From Planctomycetota bacterium (GTDB taxonomy: Bacteria > Planctomycetota > GCA-002687715 > DRQF01), in assembly GCA_015485455.1 (NCBI GenBank), contig WFTN01000260.1, forward strand, positions 1-6,146: DNA of 6,146 nt, given 5' to 3'. Below the pieces are notes generated by a model. That model ran no database searches, was not told the origin of the DNA, and saw nothing but the letters and a program-made list of their open reading frames with translations. The position numbers and the translations under genes are program-made. Below are positions 1 through 5,556 of this stretch, in pieces. The first letter of the stretch is position 1. Every line of letters starts with the position of its first letter.

Positions 1-178
1 GGATTAGGCGTCTTATTGGAAAACGAAGATAACTTCTTCGAAAGCAAAATTTGTGTCCTGACCCTTATTGCAAATTTCAAGAATTGCCGGTAATCTTCGC
101 CAGAACGGTACTTGCGTCGATTTATTTGGTCCTCCGATGGAACTCTGGGGATCGGCAAGCCGAAGGAGAGACGTGCCC
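1..178. other. Leader region upstream of the operon, no convincing gene
   Basis: No recognisable gene lies here. Plus-strand frame 1 is open from the window edge to a TAA at 91-93 (about 30 codons). It could be the tail of an upstream gene, but it resembles no family I know and is short enough to be chance. A small perfect hairpin is visible: CGAAGA at 24-29 pairs with TCTTCG at 35-40 across a 5-base loop. No T-run follows it, so it does not look like an intrinsic terminator. The best promoter-like pair is TTGCAA (68-73) and TAATCT (91-96) with a 17-base spacer, but both boxes match the sigma-70 consensus poorly. The operon promoter may be here or further upstream. Confidence 0.35.
163..168 (+). 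promoter_or_regulatory. Shine-Dalgarno site that sets the kinase start
   Basis: AAGGAG lies 10 bases before the ATG at 179. This supports ATG 179 over an in-frame TTG at 68, which would add 37 residues with no resemblance to the HATPase family. The family-like sequence begins right after this ATG. Confidence 0.65.
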
Positions 179-607
179 ATGGCACATAATATGACGGTCT
201 GTGTTCCCGCTGATCCCAGCTACTTGCGATCGCTGCGGGGATTCATCCAGCCAATCTACGAAAAGAACTTCCCAGAAGATGAAGTTCGACAATTGGTTCT
301 CGCTATTGATGAAGCGTGTTCCAACATTATTAAACATGGACAGAGCTGGTTTCTTCCCAAAGGAACCATTTCGGTCTCTATCCTCGACAGCAAGAAAAAG
401 ACGGTTGTCACCGTCCACAACTATTGCCGAGCCAAGGAAGTCGAGAAGATCAAGCCTCGTGATTTAGATGACATCAAACCCGGTGGTTTGGGTACTCATT
501 TTATCGCCGAAGTAATGGACAAGGTCGAATTCGAACCATGCACCGTGAGAGAAGGCCGCATGGCCTTGGTCATGACAAAGTGCACGAGCGGAAAAGAAGA
601 ATCATGA
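179..607 (+). CDS. RsbW/SpoIIAB-like HATPase serine kinase (anti-sigma factor type)
   Basis: This 142-residue protein is a single GHKL ATPase domain, the usual size for SpoIIAB/RsbW-type anti-sigma kinases (about 140-160). Such cytoplasmic kinases phosphorylate a STAS-domain antagonist on serine and bind a sigma factor or other target when the antagonist is phosphorylated. The N-box is clear around residues 41-54 (Glu45, Asn49, in a context like LAIDEACSN). The G2 box is clear at 102-113 (GGLGTHFIAEVM). The G1 box is degenerate: the expected Asp-x-Gly reads Asn81-Tyr-Cys83. The TGA stop overlaps the ATG of the downstream STAS gene, as is typical for a kinase and its antagonist. Family assignment is firm. 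The partner is inferred to be the adjacent STAS protein, and kinase activity is uncertain because of the G1 changes. No sigma factor or PP2C phosphatase gene is in the window. Confidence 0.85.
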   Translation: MAHNMTVCVPADPSYLRSLRGFIQPIYEKNFPEDEVRQLVLAIDEACSNIIKHGQSWFLPKGTISVSILDSKKKTVVTVHNYCRAKEVEKIKPRDLDDIKPGGLGTHFIAEVMDKVEFEPCTVREGRMALVMTKCTSGKEES

Positions 608-918
608 AACTAACGATCGAACGTCAGGAAACTGATGATACTGTAGTCCTGGTTGTGACCGGTGATGTTGACATGGAGAGCTCGCCGAAACTTCGGGACG
701 AGATCAAAAAGACCATCAAGAAAAAACCGACTCACCTCAAACTGCAACTTACCGGGGTTCCTTACATTGATAGCTCGGGCATTGCAGTGTTGATTGAGGG
801 CATGAAATGGACACAAAAAAAGAAAGTTGCCTATGCTTTGGTTGACATCAGTGACAGCGTTCGCGATGTCCTGCAGATGTCGAAGCTCTTAAGTGTCTTT
901 ACTGTCGAAGGAGACTAA
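604..918 (+). CDS. STAS-domain protein (RsbV/SpoIIAA-like antagonist, possible MlaB counterpart)
   Basis: This 104-residue protein is a single STAS domain. Its N-terminal strand carries the typical GDVD pattern at residues 20-23. The phosphorylation loop reads IDSSGIAVLIEG at 55-66. Ser57 (codon AGC at 772-774) aligns with the phosphoserine of SpoIIAA (Ser58) and with Thr52 of E. coli MlaB. Such proteins are either antagonists of anti-sigma kinases or, as MlaB, cytoplasmic subunits bound to the MlaF ATPase. Both roles fit, because the gene sits between a kinase and an mlaE-mlaF-mlaD set. The start is ATG 604, overlapping the kinase stop (ATGA) and preceded by a purine-rich GGAAAAGAAG. An earlier in-frame ATG at 538 would lie well inside the kinase gene and add a non-family sequence. 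The STAS assignment is firm; whether it acts on the transporter, on a sigma pathway or on both is inference. Confidence 0.88.
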   Translation: MKLTIERQETDDTVVLVVTGDVDMESSPKLRDEIKKTIKKKPTHLKLQLTGVPYIDSSGIAVLIEGMKWTQKKKVAYALVDISDSVRDVLQMSKLLSVFTVEGD

Positions 919-924
919 ACCAGG

Positions 925-1770
925 ATGAATCGCGTCGCCCATGTCTTGATGGCTCCGATTGCAGCTTTGGGGAAGCCCTTTGTTGACCTTGTGACAGGTG
1001 CCAAAGAGAGCATTGAGGCGTTGGCGCGGGTGTTCCTTCTGTTTTGGCAGACTTGCTATTGGACTTTCTTTGGGCCGTTCACTGGAAAAACTCGGTTCCG
1101 CCAACTTGTCTTTCCTTTAATGCAGCAGATTGGCGTCCGTAGTTTTTTTATCGTGTGCCTGGTTTCATTTTTGGTGGGATTCATCCTTATTCTGAATACG
1201 GCTGATCAATTGAAACAATATGGTGCATTGAGCAAAGCTCCGACGATGATTTGCATAGCCGTTGTTCGGGAGCTTGGACCATTGATGACGGCCATCGTTC
1301 TGTCCGGCCGAGTTGGAGCTGCATTCACGGCGGGCTTGGGAAGTATGGTTATCAATGAAGAAGTGCTAGCTCTTGAGACCATGGGAGTTAACCCTGTGGG
1401 TTACTTGGTGGCGCCACGTTTCATTTCGATTTGTATCATGCTGCCCTGTCTCACTATGTTCAGTTACCTTGTTGGCAACTTGGGTGGCCTGGTGGCGGGC
1501 ACAACGATGTACGATATCGGATTTTGGAGTTATCTCACAACGACGCGGGATTCTTTTGATCTCATTGACATGGGGGCCGGTCTCATCAAGTCGTTGGTTT
1601 TCGGGGCGACCATTTGCATGGTTGCTTGTTACAATGCCTTTTCTGTCCGTGGGGGACCTGAAGGGGTTGGGCGCAATACTATGGTTGCTGTTGTGATGTG
1701 TCTCTTGTCTATCATCGTCGCAGATGCACTGATTACTGCCATTGTCGCTAATTTCTTCTGGATCACCTAA
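925..1770 (+). CDS. mlaE: MlaE/YrbE-family phospholipid ABC transporter permease
   Basis: This 281-residue inner-membrane permease is somewhat longer than E. coli MlaE (260). It should form the dimeric membrane core of an MCE lipid transporter. An amphipathic N-terminal stretch (about residues 1-60) precedes hydrophobic segments at roughly 73-92, 167-192, 218-241 and 253-279. The family-defining conserved stretch is clear: VRELGP at 114-119, SGRVGAA at 127-133, then a region ending in LVAPRF at 161-166. A second hallmark near the C-terminus reads GPEGVGRNT (244-252). Positions often acidic or amide in the family differ here (Gly137, Glu146, Asn156). The start ATG 925 has AAGGAG at 908-913, inside the end of the STAS gene; only 6 bases separate the two genes, so co-translation is likely. 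The ATPase gene follows 20 bases later. Confidence 0.93.
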   Translation: MNRVAHVLMAPIAALGKPFVDLVTGAKESIEALARVFLLFWQTCYWTFFGPFTGKTRFRQLVFPLMQQIGVRSFFIVCLVSFLVGFILILNTADQLKQYGALSKAPTMICIAVVRELGPLMTAIVLSGRVGAAFTAGLGSMVINEEVLALETMGVNPVGYLVAPRFISICIMLPCLTMFSYLVGNLGGLVAGTTMYDIGFWSYLTTTRDSFDLIDMGAGLIKSLVFGATICMVACYNAFSVRGGPEGVGRNTMVAVVMCLLSIIVADALITAIVANFFWIT

Positions 1771-1790
1771 AGCGGACGCGAAGTCGACCA

Positions 1791-2591
1791 ATGAGCATCA
1801 TCAAAGTCGAAAATGTGCACAAAACTTTTGGTTCGGGAGACCGAGCTGTCAAGGTCTTGCAAGGCGTGGATTTCACCGTCGAGAAGGGGGAAACTCTGTG
1901 CATCTTGGGTGGTTCAGGTGGGGGCAAATCGACTCTTCTTAAAGTCATGATCGGAGCTCACGACGCCACCGAAGGGCATGTGTTTATTGATGGTGACGAT
2001 ATTGTTGGCATGCGGGAGAAGGACCTCAATAAGGTGCGTCGCAAGTTTGGTGTTCTGTTCCAATCAGGGGCGCTACTAAACTCCATGACTGTCGGACAGA
2101 ATGTCGGGTTGCCCATCGGATTTCATACGAAACAAGCTGCCGAAACCATCGATATCATGGTCAAGGTGAAATTGGAACAAGTGGGATTGCTCGACGCGAA
2201 AGATCGGCTTCCGGCCGAAATTTCTGGAGGTATGCAAAAGCGGGCTGGATTGGCCCGGGCCGTTGCTTTGGATCCTAAGATCGTTTTTTATGACGAGCCA
2301 TCCGCTGGTTTGGACCCCATTGCCACAGCCGTCATTGACGAACTCATCAATGACTTTAAGACAAAAATGGGAATGACCAACGTGGTGGTTACCCATGTGA
2401 TGGAGAGCGTGCGTCGGATTGCCGATAAGATAGTCATGCTCGACAAAGGGAAAGTGATTCTCTACGGAACACTCGATGATCTGTTGAATTCAACTGACCC
2501 GAAAATTGTGAATTTTGTGAATGGCGAGATCGATGGTCAGGGTGGAGATGACGAGGCACAACGTCGTTTCGTTTCTGACCTTTTGATGTAG
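1791..2591 (+). CDS. mlaF: MlaF-family ABC transporter ATPase
   Basis: This 266-residue cytoplasmic ATPase energises the MlaE-type permease and matches E. coli MlaF in length (about 269). All nucleotide-binding motifs are intact: Walker A GGSGGGKST at 40-48 (Lys46), Q-loop Gln91, signature SGGM at 145-148, Walker B ending in FYDEP (Asp168, Glu169), D-loop SAGLDP at 171-176 and switch His202. The stretch FQSGALLNSMTV at 90-101 is characteristic of the MlaF/TGD3 subfamily rather than other importers. About 60 residues follow the H-loop; in E. coli MlaF the C-terminal tail contacts the other ATPase subunit and MlaB, so this tail is a candidate docking site for the STAS protein encoded upstream. 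The Shine-Dalgarno match before ATG 1791 is weak (AGCGGA at 1771-1776), so expression may lean on coupling to the permease gene. Confidence 0.95.
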   Translation: MSIIKVENVHKTFGSGDRAVKVLQGVDFTVEKGETLCILGGSGGGKSTLLKVMIGAHDATEGHVFIDGDDIVGMREKDLNKVRRKFGVLFQSGALLNSMTVGQNVGLPIGFHTKQAAETIDIMVKVKLEQVGLLDAKDRLPAEISGGMQKRAGLARAVALDPKIVFYDEPSAGLDPIATAVIDELINDFKTKMGMTNVVVTHVMESVRRIADKIVMLDKGKVILYGTLDDLLNSTDPKIVNFVNGEIDGQGGDDEAQRRFVSDLLM

Positions 2592-2618
2592 CGCAACCAA
2601 AAGTCCTAGGGGAACCCT

Positions 2619-3746
2619 ATGGGAATCCGTAAGTCCGAATTTGTCACTGGCTTGTTTATCCTAGCCGCTCTCACAACCCTGGCTATCTTGGGCGTTGGGC
2701 CTTATTTGAGGACCGGGACAGCAGACCGAGTTAAGGTGCTCGTCGACTTTGACAACATCGCCCTACTCAAGGACAAGGCCCAGGTCGCGGTCAATGGGAT
2801 CCGCGTTGGAGTGGTGGATAGCCGGGAGCGCGTTCATGTTGATGGCACCATCAAAATCCGCGTGACTCTTAAGATTGATGAAGAGTTTATTGCTCAGTGC
2901 TGTGAAGGGACCCGGGCAAAGATCTCGCAAGAGTCTTTGTTGGGCGACAAATTTGTTGACTTGATTCCGAGTCTTTCAGGGCCCAAATTGACCCTGAGCG
3001 ACGGCTGCTACCATGTTATTGGTGAGCCCTTCAGCGATTGGATGACGATGTTGAGCGGCCTTGGCGATAAAATTGGAGGCATCGAAGGGCTCATTACCCA
3101 TACCGATGAGCTTGTGGTGAATCTGAACGAGAATTTCCTGTCGAAGCCGAATGCCGACAACATGGCTCTTTTGCTACGAAACACCAATAATTTGGTAGCA
3201 GAGGCCGAGGACGCCATGAAGACGCTCAACGCTAGTTTGGAAGGACCTGATGGTATCCTCACCAACACCAAGGTCTTACTCGCCAACACTGCGGATCTCA
3301 CCGGGAGTCTCAAGGAAGACTACCCCGGGGTTCGCGATCAATTGGTGAATACGATGAAGAAGGCTGATGAGGTCTTGGATAGTGGCAATGCAAGATTGAA
3401 GCGCATTGGCGTCATCATTGATGAGGCAAATCCAAAGCTCCAGAGTATCTTACGTACAGTGGATTCTGAGCTGCCTCAGTTGTTCACCAACGTTGAGTCC
3501 AGCTTGAGTCAATTGAACGTGACTTTGAAAAGTGCAGAAGATGTGATGAGGAATCCAGATCTGAATGCCATGTTCTATGACATGCGTGTGACACTTCAGG
3601 AGATGGGCATGACCCTGAGAGCATTGCGAGCAGACTTCTCACAAATCCTCTTTGGGGGGCCAGGAACGGCCCAACCCGCTGTGCCAGATCCAAAGAACAA
3701 GATCAAAGATCGTACTGATGGAAGGCCTTCGCGCTATGGCTACTAG
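2619..3746 (+). CDS. mlaD: MlaD/MCE-domain lipid-transport protein with long helical C-terminus
   Basis: This 375-residue protein is anchored by one N-terminal membrane segment (about residues 8-29) with the rest in the periplasm. One MCE domain follows at about 38-117, with the typical NGIRVGVV (59-66) and SLLGDKFVDL (106-115) patterns. MCE proteins form hexameric rings with a hydrophobic central channel for lipids and sit on the MlaE permease. E. coli MlaD is 183 residues. The extra length here is a largely helical region (about 140-345) with recurrent hydrophobic spacing and NTN/NTK/NTA-type repeats, then a short Pro-rich, basic tail. Similar helical extensions in PqiB and actinobacterial Mce proteins build periplasmic needles or tunnels. 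Cys94-Cys95 and Cys130 are the only cysteines and could form a disulfide. The start has a strong AGGGGA at 2608-2613. The stop lies inside the next gene's start region. Confidence 0.92.
   Translation: MGIRKSEFVTGLFILAALTTLAILGVGPYLRTGTADRVKVLVDFDNIALLKDKAQVAVNGIRVGVVDSRERVHVDGTIKIRVTLKIDEEFIAQCCEGTRAKISQESLLGDKFVDLIPSLSGPKLTLSDGCYHVIGEPFSDWMTMLSGLGDKIGGIEGLITHTDELVVNLNENFLSKPNADNMALLLRNTNNLVAEAEDAMKTLNASLEGPDGILTNTKVLLANTADLTGSLKEDYPGVRDQLVNTMKKADEVLDSGNARLKRIGVIIDEANPKLQSILRTVDSELPQLFTNVESSLSQLNVTLKSAEDVMRNPDLNAMFYDMRVTLQEMGMTLRALRADFSQILFGGPGTAQPAVPDPKNKIKDRTDGRPSRYGY
3720..3725 (+). promoter_or_regulatory. Shine-Dalgarno site that sets the TPR-protein start
   Basis: GGAAGG lies 10 bases before ATG 3736, inside the end of the MCE gene. 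It favours ATG 3736 over in-frame ATGs at 3718 and 3652, which lack a comparable site and would bury the signal peptide under extra residues. Confidence 0.5.
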
Positions 3747-4725
3747 TCGGCAACAACAATCAAACGACTCTCATCCTTGGTTCTGGACGTCTGCGGTGGC
3801 GCTCATGGCTTCTGTATTTGTGGGATGTGGCTCTGATGTCGTTTTCAAAGGCCCTTATATGCGGGGGGTCGATCGCTTTGACGATGGCGACTATCCTGGG
3901 GCGATTAGCGAATATCAGGTCGCCCTTGGGGAGAACCCTGACGATCATCGCATCCACTATAATTTAGGTTTGTGTTTCCACGACATGTATCTGGCCGCCG
4001 GAAAAGACGAGGAAAAGGCGTCCGTCTACTTCGAGAGAGCTCAAGCCGCCTATCGTAAGTCAAGCTCGCTCACTGAGAACAAAGCCCGTGCACAAATTGC
4101 CGAATCCAAATTGATCTGGGATTCTGGCGACCACGAACAAGCGATCCAAATGCTCAAGAATGTTGTGGGCGATGATGGTACGGGTATGGCTCTGCCCTCA
4201 TGGACCCGTGGCACCATGCTTCTCACTGAGAATCGCCAAGAAGAAGCAATTCGTGCTTTTCAGGAGTCTTTAGTGGCGGATGAGGGATACTTGCCAGCCA
4301 TGACAGCTTTGGCAGACCTCCACTTGCTTCGGGGTGAGTTAGATGAAGCCGATGTGATGTCAAAAAAGGGGCTCAAGAAGGCTCCTCACGATGTCACCCT
4401 CCTCATCCTGAACGCTAAGATTGCCTCGATGGCCGCCAGATCCCAAAAAGACCCAGGAGAGAAAGAATTGGCATGGGAAGAATCCCTGGCTCGATGGAGA
4501 ACTGCTGAAGCACTTGTTCCCACGGATTGGGAGGTCCTCCTGGGCATTGCCACCGCCGCTGAAGCCCTGGGTGAACAAAAACTGGCCGTGCGCTATTTTT
4601 GGTTTACGGAAGACAACGCTTCTGACTTCGCCCTCAAGAAGCGTGGAGTTGATCCTGCGGCATTTAGAGAAGACCTCAAACAACGTTTGTTAAAGCTCTA
4701 CCCTGTCTTAGGCCGGGACGGATAG
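3736..4725 (+). CDS. TPR-repeat protein, putative lipoprotein, of the Mla operon
   Basis: From ATG 3736 this is a 329-residue protein. The N-terminus is a polar stretch, a hydrophobic segment (about residues 15-30) and Cys31 in the context SVFVGC. This resembles a lipoprotein signal, though Phe at -3 is not ideal for a lipobox; a plain N-terminal membrane anchor is the alternative. The rest is helical with TPR-like repeats, best seen at about 41-74 (DDGDYPGAISEYQVAL), 119-145 (DSGDHEQAIQML), 155-185 (ENRQEEAIRAFQESL) and 187-218 (LRGELDEADV); a more divergent pair may follow near 275-310. TPR domains are protein-binding scaffolds, so a periplasmic assembly or docking role with the MCE protein is plausible but inferred. 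The start overlaps the MCE gene by 11 bases, arguing for coupled translation. It shows no similarity I recognise to MlaC, MlaA or PqiC. No enzymatic motif is visible. Confidence 0.8.
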   Translation: MATSRQQQSNDSHPWFWTSAVALMASVFVGCGSDVVFKGPYMRGVDRFDDGDYPGAISEYQVALGENPDDHRIHYNLGLCFHDMYLAAGKDEEKASVYFERAQAAYRKSSSLTENKARAQIAESKLIWDSGDHEQAIQMLKNVVGDDGTGMALPSWTRGTMLLTENRQEEAIRAFQESLVADEGYLPAMTALADLHLLRGELDEADVMSKKGLKKAPHDVTLLILNAKIASMAARSQKDPGEKELAWEESLARWRTAEALVPTDWEVLLGIATAAEALGEQKLAVRYFWFTEDNASDFALKKRGVDPAAFREDLKQRLLKLYPVLGRDG

Positions 4726-4732
4726 CCAGTCT

Positions 4733-4784
4733 TCTCCCCATGTGAACATTCGCTCTTCTTGTTTCATGCTTCTACCTGGGGAGA
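4733..4784. terminator. Possible convergent intergenic hairpin
   Basis: In the gap between the convergent genes, TCTCCCCA (4733-4740) is perfectly complementary to TGGGGAGA (4777-4784). Within the 36-base loop, 4739-4747 can alternatively pair with 4761-4768, with one bulge and one G-T pair. No T-run follows on either strand, so this is not a classic intrinsic terminator. It might still shape the 3' ends of both converging transcripts. Confidence 0.25.
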
Positions 4785-4819
4785 GCAGGTTCAGAGTTGG
4801 GTTTGTGCAGGGGCGCGGT

Positions 4820-5548
4820 TTAGCAGAGTTCTTCGGTTTTAACCCCGTCAAAACAACCGACGATGCAATCATTGCAGAGTGGATTGCGTCCGGTGATGTC
4901 GAACTTGCCCCGAAGGGACAAAAGACGTTTGACTTCATCCGGCGGCAAAGTCTGAACTCGTCCCAATTGATGCGCCATCATGGTGATGTGCGCTGCATGT
5001 TCTAACTTCTCCAGCTTGAAGTAGGCATCCTTGATGGTTGTTCCCACACACACAGCACCATGACGTTCTAACATCAGAGCATCGGCGTAACGAATCGCCC
5101 GGCGAACAGCGTCTGGGACATCTTGAGTGGTGGGTGTGGTGTAGGGCAAAGTAGGCACAGTTCCCATGGTTAAGACCACTTCCGGAATCACACATTGTGC
5201 CAATGACTTCCCGGCAATGGTGAAGGCAACAGCCGTGGGGGGATGCCCATGAACGATGGAAGTGATGTCATCTCTTTCTTCGTAGACGGCGACGTGCATG
5301 GCCGATTCGGAAGAAGGGCGTCCTGACCCTGACATGACTTTGCCTTGAAAGTCGATGGTGATGATGTCGTCTGCAGTCATTTCACCCTTGCAAATTCCTG
5401 AGCGGGTAATCAGGATCTCGTTTTCGCCGATGCGGACGGATAAATTGCCGTCTGTTGCGGCAATGAGATCCTTTTCGTACATGCGTTTGGCGCAGGCGAC
5501 AATCTCGGTCTTTAGGCGGACAACCGACTCTTCGAAACTCTCGTTCAT
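4820..5548 (-). CDS. Class II aldolase/adducin-family protein (FucA/AraD-like)
   Basis: This 242-residue cytoplasmic enzyme belongs to the zinc-dependent class II aldolase/epimerase family, which acts on sugar phosphates such as L-fuculose-1-phosphate or L-ribulose-5-phosphate. Family motifs are intact: GNLSVR at 34-39, ITRSG at 47-51, PSSES at 78-82 (Glu81 is the catalytic acid by comparison with FucA Glu73), VHGHPP at 99-104 and RHGAV at 162-166. His100, His102 and His163 are the predicted zinc ligands. The substrate cannot be told from sequence; aldolase, epimerase and dehydratase activities all occur in this family. The C-terminus is unusual, with Cys225, Cys228, Cys232 and a terminal Cys242. 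The start ATG (complement of 5546-5548) lies 8 bases after the stop of the upstream parvulin-like gene and has only a weak AGAG ahead of it, so the two genes are probably co-transcribed and perhaps coupled. Confidence 0.9.
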   Translation of the reverse strand: MNESFEESVVRLKTEIVACAKRMYEKDLIAATDGNLSVRIGENEILITRSGICKGEMTADDIITIDFQGKVMSGSGRPSSESAMHVAVYEERDDITSIVHGHPPTAVAFTIAGKSLAQCVIPEVVLTMGTVPTLPYTTPTTQDVPDAVRRAIRYADALMLERHGAVCVGTTIKDAYFKLEKLEHAAHITMMAHQLGRVQTLPPDEVKRLLSLRGKFDITGRNPLCNDCIVGCFDGVKTEELC

Positions 5549-5556
5549 GGATAGCT

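Noticed and set aside
24..40. Perfect 6-bp hairpin (CGAAGA/TCTTCG)
   Set aside because: No T-run follows and the stem is short and not GC-rich, so a terminator call is not supported; it is noted only in the leader entry.
1..93. Open frame from the window edge to TAA at 91-93, possibly the end of an upstream gene
   Set aside because: About 30 codons without a stop can easily occur by chance, and the translation matches no family I recognise.
68..96. Promoter-like TTGCAA, 17-base spacer, TAATCT
   Set aside because: Spacing is right but the boxes match the sigma-70 consensus at only about 4 of 6 and 3 of 6 positions, and the organism's consensus is unknown.
68..178. N-terminal extension of the kinase from a TTG at 68
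   Set aside because: The ATG at 179 has a good Shine-Dalgarno site and begins the family-like sequence; the extension has no domain character.
179..918. A stand-alone sigma-B-type stress module
   Set aside because: No sigma factor or PP2C phosphatase gene accompanies the kinase and STAS genes in this window, and they run straight into the transporter genes; a link to a sigma factor elsewhere remains possible.
1366..1791. Minus-strand open frame of 141 codons opposite the permease gene
   Set aside because: It is antisense to a firmly identified MlaE gene, and its His-, Asn- and Arg-rich translation is typical of shadow frames.
3652..3735. Longer TPR protein starting at 3652 or 3718
   Set aside because: These starts lie deeper inside the MCE gene, lack a clear ribosome site and place extra residues before the signal-like segment.
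4742..5005. Plus-strand open frame of 87 codons in the convergent gap and across the aldolase gene
   Set aside because: Most of it lies antisense to the clear aldolase coding sequence, and the translation looks like no known protein.
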